From NCBI GenBank assembly GCA_019912505.1, contig JAIOIM010000471.1, positions 1 through 5,357 on the forward strand: 5,357 nt of DNA, given 5' to 3'. Positions 1-5,357 of this stretch are shown here, in pieces; positions within the stretch are counted from its first letter, which is position 1; every line of letters begins with the position of its first letter. A model generated the notes under the pieces. The model did not search any database and was not told the DNA's origin. It saw only the letters and a program-made list of their open reading frames with translations. Source of the DNA: Ignavibacteriaceae bacterium. GTDB lineage: Bacteria > Bacteroidota > Ignavibacteria > Ignavibacteriales > Ignavibacteriaceae. A program made the translations under genes and the position numbers.

Positions 1-722
1 GTGGATGTCTGGGCTCCCCACATGCCTATAGCAATTGCTAATACAAGTGCCGCATGACCGAGAAAGATATATGCAGTTTGTTTACAAGCTTTTTCATCCT
101 GCACATATTTTCTAAAAAGTATAACCATTACTACGGGTACAATTGCAAGCACGCTCATAAGGTGAACGCCGGTAGCAAGACCAATAAGGTATGCAATCAT
201 AAAAATATATTTTTCGTTATCGCTGCTGTCGGCTCTTTCGTGCCAGCGCATCATCAGCCAAACTACGGCTGAAAACAAAAACGTACTAAAAGCATAAACT
301 TCTGCTTCAACGCCGTTAAACCAAAAAGTATCGCTGAATGCAAAAGATAATGCGCCTATTGCAGCGGCGGTGTACGTGCCAATTGCTTCAAAAAGATTTT
401 CGGGGGCTTTTCCTTTGTAATTTTTTATAATCTTAACGGCAATTAGATAGAGGAAAAGGATAGATAAGGCACTCGATAGAACAGAGATTGTGTTTACTCT
501 TAAAGCAATGTTTGCCACAAAGGGAACCATCGCAAAAAGCCGCCCGAGAAGAAGAAAGAAGGGTGTGCCGGGAGGATGAGGTACCTGCAAATAATAACCT
601 GCGGCAACAAACTCGCCGCAATCCCAAAACGAAACTGATGGCTGGACAGTAGCAAAAATTACGACCGCGGAAATAAGGAACACCGCAGCAGCATAAATTT
701 TATGAATAAGCCTTAAATTCAT
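1..722 (-). CDS. DUF2723 (TMEM260/PMT-like) multi-pass membrane protein, C-terminus beyond the window
   Basis: The first 240 codons read without interruption from the ATG at 722 down to the window edge; the rest of the gene lies outside. An AGAGG Shine-Dalgarno at 728-732, five bases before the ATG, supports the start. After one N-terminal membrane segment (about residues 8-26) comes the family hallmark WDCGEF (33-38), followed by PHPPGTP (48-54) and further hydrophobic segments near 54-72, 78-98, 112-133, 143-160, 172-204 and 216-235. A second acidic motif, NGVEAEVYAF (136-145), is also typical. DUF2723 proteins are related to GT-C fold protein O-mannosyltransferases and to eukaryotic TMEM260. 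By analogy, Asp34 and Glu37 in the first extracytoplasmic loop would be catalytic, with transfer of a lipid-linked sugar at the membrane. The bacterial substrate is not known to me. The family call is firm; the glycosyltransferase role is inference. Confidence 0.9.
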   Translation of the reverse strand, partial: MNLRLIHKIYAAAVFLISAVVIFATVQPSVSFWDCGEFVAAGYYLQVPHPPGTPFFLLLGRLFAMVPFVANIALRVNTISVLSSALSILFLYLIAVKIIKNYKGKAPENLFEAIGTYTAAAIGALSFAFSDTFWFNGVEAEVYAFSTFLFSAVVWLMMRWHERADSSDNEKYIFMIAYLIGLATGVHLMSVLAIVPVVMVILFRKYVQDEKACKQTAYIFLGHAALVLAIAIGMWGAQTS

Positions 723-815
723 TAAAACCTCTAAATTGAAAAAGAATGTAAAAATTAGCTACAATAGGTTTATTTAGCAATGTAAAAATAGTAATAAGGA
801 ATTAGTCTTTTCTTC

Positions 816-1040
816 TTATTCCTCTTTCTTTTTGAAGAAGTGATCGTATTTTGAAGGGTCTACCGGTTTTACATATTTATCGTGCAAATCCTTTAGCCTG
901 TTCATAGATATTGAGTCAAAATCTTCGTCATCTTTTTGTCTTTTAACAAACATTTTGTATTCTTCAAGTTCTTTGCGTTCAAGTTTGCTCTCAAAGCGTT
1001 TGAGCGCATCCAGATATTTTTGTTGATCTCTGTACGACAT
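816..1040 (-). CDS. Small highly charged hypothetical protein (74 aa)
   Basis: I do not recognise a family. The 74 residues are rich in Lys, Glu, Asp and Arg. There is no membrane segment, signal peptide or cysteine. Residues about 4-60 look continuously helical, perhaps a short coiled coil, up to the prolines at 59 and 62; the tail ends in FFKKKEE. The ATG at 1040 has a GCAGG element (1046-1050) five bases upstream, a usable but modest Shine-Dalgarno. The gene lies on the same strand as the DUF2723 gene and 93 bases upstream of it, so the two could be co-transcribed, though nothing in its sequence ties it to membrane glycosylation. It is divergent from the rluE-type gene. It is probably a real gene, because the ORF has biased composition, a start with an RBS, and fills a space between well-identified genes. 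Its function is unknown. Confidence 0.6.
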   Translation of the reverse strand: MSYRDQQKYLDALKRFESKLERKELEEYKMFVKRQKDDEDFDSISMNRLKDLHDKYVKPVDPSKYDHFFKKKEE

Positions 1041-1117
1041 ACAAACCTGCGTCTAATTTCTTATTTTAGTGGTGCAAAATAGTTAATATTCTAAAACTAT
1101 AAAAGAAAATTGTCCGT

Positions 1118-1768
1118 ATGAATTCGACGAATAATTGGCGTAAAAGTTTTTTAACCCGCCGGGGAAAAACTATTCAGTTAAATAAAATTGAATCCGATAA
1201 CACTCCACTCCGCTATTTTTTGTTCAACAAACCGTATGGTGTGTTGTGTCAGTTTACCGATAAAGAAGGGAGAAAAATAATTGGCGATTATTACAGTTTT
1301 CCACCTGAGGTCTATCCGGCAGGCAGGCTCGACCTTGACAGCGAGGGGCTTTTGCTTTTAACAAACGACAAAGAACTTACCCATTTTCTTTTGAACCCTA
1401 AAAACAAACATGAACGGGAATACTACGTACAAGTTGAAGGTGTGCCCGATATAAGTGCATTAAAGCGATTGGAAAATGGTTTAATAATTGAAAACAAAAA
1501 AACACTCGCTGCTAAAGCAAAGATTATAAACAACCCAAACTTCCCACAACGCATGCCGCCGGTAAGATTTAGAAAAACAATCCCGACCTCCTGGCTTAGT
1601 TTGACTTTAATAGAAGGAAGAAACCGGCAGGTTCGTAAAATGACCGCGGCAATTGGTTACCCCACACTCAGATTAGTCCGTGTAAGAATTTTAAATTTAT
1701 TGCTTGATGATTTAAAACCGGGGGAAGTAAAAGAAATCTTTATTGAAAATTTTCATCTCCACAAATGA
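1118..1768 (+). CDS. rluE: 23S rRNA pseudouridine synthase, RluE type (RsuA family)
   Basis: Predicted to isomerise one uridine of 23S rRNA to pseudouridine; in E. coli RluE acts on U2457 in the peptidyl-transferase domain. The 216-residue length matches E. coli RluE (about 217 aa). Like RluE, it lacks the N-terminal S4 RNA-binding domain of RsuA and RluB, and has only a basic leader of about 30 residues. Motifs in order are FNKPYGVLCQFTD (36-48), the catalytic AGRLDLDSEGLLLLT (68-82, nucleophile Asp72), YYVQVEG (102-108), the RluE-like RKTIPTSWL (152-160) and EGRNRQVRKMTAAIGYPTLRL (166-186, the conserved C-terminal active-site strand). The ATG at 1118 has no clear Shine-Dalgarno, only an A-rich AAAGAAAA upstream. 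I see no later Met before the catalytic domain. It is divergent from the small charged gene and probably co-transcribed with the carboxypeptidase that follows. The family is certain; the exact target uridine is inferred from resemblance. Confidence 0.93.
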   Translation: MNSTNNWRKSFLTRRGKTIQLNKIESDNTPLRYFLFNKPYGVLCQFTDKEGRKIIGDYYSFPPEVYPAGRLDLDSEGLLLLTNDKELTHFLLNPKNKHEREYYVQVEGVPDISALKRLENGLIIENKKTLAAKAKIINNPNFPQRMPPVRFRKTIPTSWLSLTLIEGRNRQVRKMTAAIGYPTLRLVRVRILNLLLDDLKPGEVKEIFIENFHLHK

Positions 1769-1780
1769 TGTTTTATTTTT

Positions 1781-1801
1781 AATTATTCATTAATGATAAT
1801 T
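1781..1801. repeat. Near-perfect AT-rich palindrome before the carboxypeptidase gene
   Basis: The core TCATTAATGA (1787-1796) is a perfect 10-base palindrome. It is flanked by AATTA on the left and TAATT on the right, with one unpaired T at 1786, giving a dyad of about 21 bases. It sits in the 45-base gap after the rluE-type stop codon. It contains the upstream ATG at 1793, which argues that translation starts at the later ATG (1814). It could be a protein-binding site or an AT-rich coincidence. It lacks the G/C-rich stem expected of a rho-independent terminator. Confidence 0.35.
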
Positions 1802-1813
1802 GCTGAAATAAAT

Positions 1814-3073
1814 ATGAAAATATTATCACTGGTTTTGCCGTTTTTATTACTTCTTCACTTTGGCTGTTCATCTCAACAGGAAACATTAAAAGGTTTAAGT
1901 TACGATCCGCCCGGCTCGGTAGTAACAACCGATAAAGAAATTGAACTCCAGCACAGAAGAACAATATCATTCGCTTCCACAAAAGTATTTTCAAGTAATG
2001 AATTTGACGGGGGAAAACTTAACGATTTTTATCAAGTTAACGACACGCTTTACACTGCCGAGATGAACGCCGAAAATGTACCGATAAATAATTCTGCATG
2101 GTTTGCGTTCAAACTTTGGTCGCCGGTTAAGCAGTCAATAAGCATCCTCTTAAAATATAAAGATGGAACGCATCGTTATTATCCTAAAATGAGCCGTGAT
2201 AAAATTAACTGGACAAGGGTTGACTCATTAAATTTTTCAATTGATACTGCAAATGGAACTGCACTTGTAAGAGTAGACATCAGTCCCGATACATTGTGGC
2301 TTTCCGCGCAGGAGTTATTTACTTCATCCAAATATTATAAATGGATAGATGATTTGGCTGAAATGCAGTTCGTTAAAAAAGAAGTTATTGGAACTAGTGC
2401 CCTCGGCAAACCTATCGTAGAAGTTGAGATTACCGAAACAAACAAACCTTCCGGTTTAATTTATGTAATAGGCAGACAGCACCCGCCGGAAGTAACAGGT
2501 GCCCTTGCGTTAAAATCTTTTGTGGAAACTCTAACCGGCGGATTGGAACTTGCAAAAGAATTTAGAAAAAAATATAAAACTGTTGTTATACCGCTTGTTA
2601 ACCCGGATGGTGTGGATATGGGGCATTGGCGGCACAACAGTAACGGCGTGGATTTAAACCGCGACTGGGTAAACTTTAACCAAAAAGAAACAAGGCTTGT
2701 TAAAGAAAAGTTATTAAGCATCAGAGAGGAGAGTAATGTCCCGGTTTTGTTTTGTATAGATTTTCACTCGACACAAAAAGATGTATTTTATATAACAAAC
2801 AAAGATGCCGCAAAACAAGTTGATGAAATCTACAATAAAACAATGGCGTGGTTTGAAAAAATAAAAGAAAAAAATCCCGGCTATTTTGTAAATATTGATG
2901 CATCGTTAAATAATCCGTCAGCCCCCACGTCCGATTCGTGGATGTTTAATACGTTTAACTGCCCGGCACTAACGTATGAACTTGGTGATGAGACGCTGCG
3001 CGAGGAGATAAAACAAACATCATCCGCCGCTGCCGAAGCGATGATGGAATTATTGCTAAAGAATGTAAAGTGA
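1814..3073 (+). CDS. Zinc carboxypeptidase, family M14, predicted lipoprotein
   Basis: Predicted metallocarboxypeptidase anchored on the outer face of a membrane. From the ATG at 1814 the protein has 419 residues and begins with a lipoprotein-type signal: MK, a hydrophobic stretch, then HFGC with the candidate lipidated Cys18. An in-frame ATG at 1793 would add seven residues that spoil the signal start, so 1814 is preferred. Residues about 55-160 form a beta-rich region with FDGGKLNDFY and AWFAFKLW, resembling the N-terminal domain of cytosolic carboxypeptidases (CCP/AGBL). The catalytic domain follows with all key residues: zinc ligands His223 and Glu226 in RQHPPE and His318 in DFHST, substrate-binding Asn282-Arg283 in DLNRDW, and the general base Glu389 in TYELGDE. 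It should therefore be active. Substrate is not predictable; peptides or peptidoglycan fragments are possible. The stop is four bases from the oppositely oriented endonuclease gene. Confidence 0.88.
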   Translation: MKILSLVLPFLLLLHFGCSSQQETLKGLSYDPPGSVVTTDKEIELQHRRTISFASTKVFSSNEFDGGKLNDFYQVNDTLYTAEMNAENVPINNSAWFAFKLWSPVKQSISILLKYKDGTHRYYPKMSRDKINWTRVDSLNFSIDTANGTALVRVDISPDTLWLSAQELFTSSKYYKWIDDLAEMQFVKKEVIGTSALGKPIVEVEITETNKPSGLIYVIGRQHPPEVTGALALKSFVETLTGGLELAKEFRKKYKTVVIPLVNPDGVDMGHWRHNSNGVDLNRDWVNFNQKETRLVKEKLLSIREESNVPVLFCIDFHSTQKDVFYITNKDAAKQVDEIYNKTMAWFEKIKEKNPGYFVNIDASLNNPSAPTSDSWMFNTFNCPALTYELGDETLREEIKQTSSAAAEAMMELLLKNVK

Positions 3074-3077
3074 TTGA

Positions 3078-3578
3078 TTAAAATAGTGGATCTTTGTCAT
3101 AGTCATAAATTAACGTGCCATTTTTCTCCACAAATTTTAAAGGTATCTTGGGATTATTTATATCCTTCTTCCCATCAGTTTTCCATTTTGTTTCCCATTT
3201 ATCGTAGTAAGGTTTTAATTTCATAGGACTTAATTTGTATATTTTTTTTAACCTAATTCCCTCGTAAACAGCAAATATCCAATCTACTTTTCTGTATTTT
3301 TTTATAATCGTTGGGTTCATGTGATGATGAGTCGAAAAACTTCTTGTTAAATTAATATTTGCTGACTTTAACTCATATTCATTTCCTTTCTTATCCTTAG
3401 CATCGTTTCCCTCTCTCCCTGGAATGACTTTCAGACGGGTGATTAAAAGAACCTGTAATAGTTTACCACCATTATCCTGAAAGATATCATTAATTCCATT
3501 TTTATCCGCCAGTTTTTGATATTCAATTATTTTGGGAAATAATTTCTTCATTTCACGGAGGTCTTTATTCAACTTCAT
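3078..3578 (-). CDS. pvuIIR: Type II restriction endonuclease, PvuII family (predicted target CAGCTG)
   Basis: Resembles R.PvuII (157 aa) over essentially its full length, as judged from memory of that sequence. Shared blocks include GINDIFQDNGGKLLQVLLIT (28-47), PGREGNDA (53-60), EYELKS (67-72), FSTHHHMNP (81-89), YYDKWE (124-129) and KDINNPKIP (138-146). With an offset of one, all PvuII active-site residues are kept: Asp35, Glu56, Asp59, Glu69 and Lys71 (PvuII D34, E55, D58, E68, K70). The DNA-contacting histidines (His84-86) and Asn141-Asn142 are also kept, so cleavage of CAGCTG as a homodimer is expected. The start aligns with that of R.PvuII. Compared with PvuII there is an eight-residue acidic tail, DYDKDPLF. 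The gene begins two bases beyond the controller's stop codon and is probably translated from the same message. It converges on the carboxypeptidase gene. Confidence 0.96.
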   Translation of the reverse strand: MKLNKDLREMKKLFPKIIEYQKLADKNGINDIFQDNGGKLLQVLLITRLKVIPGREGNDAKDKKGNEYELKSANINLTRSFSTHHHMNPTIIKKYRKVDWIFAVYEGIRLKKIYKLSPMKLKPYYDKWETKWKTDGKKDINNPKIPLKFVEKNGTLIYDYDKDPLF

Positions 3579-3579
3579 T

Positions 3580-3801
3580 TTATTCCTCTAATAATTTACT
3601 GATTGAAATATTAAAAGCTTTCGCAATTTTCTCAATCGCATCAACCGAAATGTTTCTTTCGGTTCTTTCTACAGAGCTTATGTAAGTCCGGTGAAGTCCA
3701 GAACGATATGAAAGTTCTTCTTGGGTGATCCCCAATAATGTCCTGAATTTTCTCATATTGTTAGATAATATGATTCTTGATTTATTCTTTGTATTTTTCA
3801 T
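3580..3801 (-). CDS. pvuIIC: Controller (C) protein of the PvuII-like RM system, Xre-type HTH regulator
   Basis: A 73-residue helix-turn-helix protein of the size and layout of RM controller proteins such as C.PvuII, C.AhdI and C.Esp1396I, which bind C-boxes as dimers and autoregulate the C-R operon. After a basic leader, the HTH_3 domain spans residues about 12-70. Helix 2 is TQEELSYRSG (26-35), and the recognition helix LHRTYISSVE (36-45) carries the HRTYIS signature of these proteins. The C-terminal helices AIEKIAKAFNI and SISKLLEE complete the fold and dimer face. There is no Shine-Dalgarno before the ATG at 3801; some C genes are known to be read from leaderless messages. An alternative Met16 would cut off helix 1 and is unlikely. 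The stop codon lies one base before the endonuclease ATG, so the two form an operon. The C-box-like operator lies 23 bases upstream of its start. Confidence 0.94.
   Translation of the reverse strand: MKNTKNKSRIILSNNMRKFRTLLGITQEELSYRSGLHRTYISSVERTERNISVDAIEKIAKAFNISISKLLEE
3584..3589 (-). promoter_or_regulatory. Shine-Dalgarno of the endonuclease gene inside the controller gene
   Basis: AGAGGA on the minus strand lies within the last codons of the controller gene (Leu-Glu-Glu-stop), five bases before the endonuclease ATG. It is the strongest ribosome site in the RM cassette. It fixes the endonuclease start at 3578 and implies translational coupling to the controller. Confidence 0.75.
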
Positions 3802-3823
3802 ATTAGAAATGTATTTTGTTGTA

Positions 3824-3849
3824 TACTATGAGTCTACAGTCTATGAGTA
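3824..3849. promoter_or_regulatory. Paired C-box-like operator between the controller and methyltransferase genes
   Basis: Two 11-base boxes, TACTATGAGTC (3824-3834) and GTCTATGAGTA (3839-3849), are separated by TACA. On the minus strand each reads as ACT-CAT-AG or a close variant, the GACTnnnAGTC type of C-box known from PvuII and Esp1396I. The 8-mer CTATGAGT is repeated exactly at 3826-3833 and 3841-3848, 15 bases apart. The pair also has overall dyad symmetry: outer TACT/AGTA, inner AGTCT/AGTCT in partial mirror. Two boxes in tandem upstream of the controller fit the known scheme of high-affinity activation followed by repression when both boxes are filled. Unusually, the boxes coincide with the first possible codons of the methyltransferase gene. 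Confidence 0.82.
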
Positions 3850-4877
3850 ACATTATGGAAATATTTAATATTCTTAAAAAATTAGATTTTAGTTATTGTA
3901 CAAGGCACGGTTTGGCTATTTGCGATAATTCATTAACGGTTCTTTCTAAATTTCCAAGTAATAGCATCAATCTTGTAATTACAAGTCCTCCCTTTGCTCT
4001 GCAAAGGCAAAAAGAGTATGGGAATAAAGATCAGGATCAATATATAACCTGGTTACTATCTTTTGCGAAAATAGTCTATGAAAAACTACGTGTAGATGGT
4101 AGTTTTGTGATTGATCTTGGGGGTGCATATAAAAAAGGTGTACCAGTTAGAAGCTTATATAATTATAGACTTTTAATTCAGCTATGTGATGAAATTGGCT
4201 TTCATCTTGCTGAAGAGTTTTTTTGGTATAACCCCTCGAAGCTTCCTAGCCCGATTGAATGGGTTAATAAAAGAAAAATTCGTGTTAAAGATTCTGTTAA
4301 TACAATATGGTGGTTATCAAAAACTGAGAATCCCAAATCGGATATCAAAAATGTTCTTGTTCCTTATAGTGAACGAATGAAGAAATTGATTGAAGACCCG
4401 GCAAAGTTTTATACTCCAAAAGAAAGACCCTCTGGTCATAACATTGGGGCTAGTTTTGGAAACGACAACGGTGGGGCTATACCTTCTAACCTTTTACAAA
4501 TTTCAAATTCCGAGTCTAATTCTTTATATCTACGCCGTTGTAAAGAATTTGGAGTTAAAGGACATCCAGCTAGATTTCCCGAAAAATTACCCTCTTTTTT
4601 TATAAAATTGCTGACTGAACCGGAGGATTTAGTGGTTGATATTTTTGCAGGCTCCAATACTACAGGATTAGTTGCTGAAAAATTAAGTAGAAGGTGGATA
4701 AGTATTGAAGAAAGGATTGAATATATCCAGGCTTCATCGTTTCGATTTATTGACAGCAATATAAATAAAACAAAACTTGACGAAATTTATAATTCAATTA
4801 ACTCTGAAAGTAAAATTAATCTAAAAGATTATCAGGAACCCAAAAAACTTTTTAATGGCGATGCTTTAAATTTCTAG
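3828..4877 (+). CDS. pvuIIM: DNA (cytosine-N4)-methyltransferase, M.PvuII family (predicted CAGCTG)
   Basis: Protects the host from the neighbouring endonuclease by methylating the inner cytosine of CAGCTG at N4, using S-adenosylmethionine. From the ATG at 3828 it has 349 residues. The order of motifs is that of the permuted class to which M.PvuII belongs: catalytic motif IV TSPPF (52-56) near the N-terminus, DGSFVIDLGGAY (90-101), a central region with PSKLPSPIEWVNKRKIRVKD (136-155) and QISNSESN (224-231) matching M.PvuII nearly letter for letter, HPARFPEKLP (246-255), and the AdoMet-binding motif I DIFAGSNTTG (271-280). The start at 3828 best matches the M.PvuII N-terminus (MTLNLQTMS versus MSLQSMS). 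ATGs at 3843 and 3855 and TTGs at 3816 and 3819 are also in frame, and none has a good Shine-Dalgarno. A tail of about 15 residues (EPKKLFNGDALNF at the end) goes beyond the M.PvuII end as I recall it. Confidence 0.95.
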   Translation: MSLQSMSNIMEIFNILKKLDFSYCTRHGLAICDNSLTVLSKFPSNSINLVITSPPFALQRQKEYGNKDQDQYITWLLSFAKIVYEKLRVDGSFVIDLGGAYKKGVPVRSLYNYRLLIQLCDEIGFHLAEEFFWYNPSKLPSPIEWVNKRKIRVKDSVNTIWWLSKTENPKSDIKNVLVPYSERMKKLIEDPAKFYTPKERPSGHNIGASFGNDNGGAIPSNLLQISNSESNSLYLRRCKEFGVKGHPARFPEKLPSFFIKLLTEPEDLVVDIFAGSNTTGLVAEKLSRRWISIEERIEYIQASSFRFIDSNINKTKLDEIYNSINSESKINLKDYQEPKKLFNGDALNF

Positions 4878-4998
4878 TTTGCAACCCTGGTCACGAAAAA
4901 ATTAATACCTGTTTTTCTTTTATAAAAACCAATATAGCATAAGTGCGTAAAACGAATTAGTAAAAATAAAACCCGTAATCAATTAACAGTAAAACTAT
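4878..4998. other. Intergenic region between the RM cassette and the glutaminase gene
   Basis: This 121-base AT-rich stretch separates the methyltransferase stop from the glutaminase start. It must hold the right boundary of the cassette and probably the glutaminase promoter. I cannot point to a convincing -10/-35 or Bacteroidota-type promoter. The only inverted repeat noticed is GTTTTT/AAAAAC (4911-4916 and 4924-4929), too weak to call a terminator. Confidence 0.5.
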
Positions 4999-5357
4999 AT
5001 GAATTATCAACGCATTCTCGATGAAATTTTTTGTGAAGTGAAACCGGAATTCGGCAAAGGAAAAGTTGCCGATTACATTCCTGCGTTATCCAAAATAAGC
5101 CCGGATAAATTCGGAATGTTTGTTTCGTGCGTTGACGGCAGTGAATATTTTGTCGGCGATGTATTTGAAACATTTTCAATTCAGAGCATCTCTAAAGTTT
5201 TTACCCTTACGCTGGCAATAGAATTTGAGGGTGATAAAATTTGGGAGCGCGTTGGCAAAGAGCCTTCTGGAAATCCTTTTAATTCTTTAGTACAACTTGA
5301 ATATGAAAACGGCAAACCCCGCAACCCTTTTATAAACGCAGGCGCGCTTGTTATTAC
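4999..5357 (+). CDS. glsA: Glutaminase (GlsA family), C-terminus beyond the window
   Basis: Predicted to hydrolyse L-glutamine to L-glutamate and ammonia in the cytoplasm. The first 119 codons, of about 300 usual for bacterial glutaminases, are present and uninterrupted. Family motifs seen are GKVADYIP (21-28), FSIQSISKVFTL (59-70) holding the serine-dependent SxxK pair Ser63/Lys66, VGKEPSGNPFNS (85-96), and the start of the NAGA block, PRNPFINAGAL (107-117). The fold is beta-lactamase-like. The ATG at 4999 has no clear Shine-Dalgarno but gives the normal glutaminase N-terminus, with a helix just before GKVADYIP. G+C returns to the level of the genes left of the RM cassette (about 42% in one sampled 60-base line), so this looks like resident chromosome. 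The assignment is secure. Confidence 0.94.
   Translation, partial: MNYQRILDEIFCEVKPEFGKGKVADYIPALSKISPDKFGMFVSCVDGSEYFVGDVFETFSIQSISKVFTLTLAIEFEGDKIWERVGKEPSGNPFNSLVQLEYENGKPRNPFINAGALVI

Noticed and set aside
54..272. Plus-strand open frame of 72 codons
   Set aside because: It is opposite the conserved DUF2723 coding region and has no protein-like features of its own.
793..820. AATAAG/CTTATT inverted repeat at the end of the small charged gene
   Set aside because: The stem is short and AT-only apart from one G-C pair, with a 16-base loop that overlaps the stop codon; too weak for a terminator.
1041..1117. Divergent promoter pair between the small charged gene and the rluE-type gene
   Set aside because: A promoter must exist here, but I could not align a convincing sigma-70 or Bacteroidota-type (TAnnTTTG) element on either strand.
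4436..4759. A 107-codon open frame on the minus strand inside the methyltransferase gene
   Set aside because: It lies opposite highly conserved methyltransferase codons, has no recognisable motif or ribosome site, and is best explained as a shadow.
4911..4929. GTTTTT/AAAAAC inverted repeat after the methyltransferase, possible terminator
   Set aside because: The stem is six pairs, almost all A-T, with no run of T following a stable stem; not supportable.
3073..4983. 8-mer ATTGATTA at 3073-3080 with its inverse TAATCAAT at 4976-4983, as possible ends of a mobile cassette
   Set aside because: An 8-base AT-rich match in two regions of about 100 bases is expected by chance, and the right copy lies about 100 bases beyond the last RM gene.
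1..5357. No CAGCTG site seen anywhere in the window, possible target avoidance
   Set aside because: Only about one site would be expected in this length at this base composition, so absence is uninformative. The nearest are CAGCTA one-off matches in the methyltransferase gene.

Overview
The window reads as chromosomal DNA of a moderately AT-rich bacterium of the Bacteroidota/Chlorobi/Ignavibacteria kind. This is inferred from the DUF2723 membrane protein with its WDCGEF motif, from weak or missing Shine-Dalgarno sites before most genes, and from general protein character. No rRNA or other marker gene is present to settle the taxonomy.

Layout. On the minus strand at the left are the N-terminal 240 codons of a DUF2723 (TMEM260/PMT-like) multi-pass membrane protein, which runs off the left edge, and upstream of it a 74-residue charged protein of unknown function. 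Divergent from these, on the plus strand, are an RluE-type 23S rRNA pseudouridine synthase and, 45 bases later, a probable lipoprotein zinc carboxypeptidase of family M14. At the right edge is the first third of a glutaminase (glsA). These all look like ordinary chromosomal genes.

Between the carboxypeptidase and the glutaminase sits a complete, compact type II restriction-modification system (3078-4877) closely resembling PvuII. It has an endonuclease of 166 aa, a 73-aa Xre-type controller (C) protein just upstream of it on the same strand, and a divergent N4-cytosine methyltransferase. Every catalytic and base-contacting residue I recall for R.PvuII is present, so the predicted target is CAGCTG. 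A pair of C-box-like operator sites lies between the C and M genes and overlaps the first codons of the methyltransferase. The expected logic is that M is made first, C accumulates and switches on its own C-R operon through the boxes, and endonuclease appears only after host DNA is modified. C bound there may also restrain M.

The RM segment is visibly lower in G+C than its flanks (27-28% in three sampled 60-base lines, against 42-52% in three flanking lines). It abuts the carboxypeptidase stop with only four bases between, which suggests a horizontally acquired cassette. No transposase, integrase, tRNA, CRISPR array or convincing flanking repeat was seen.
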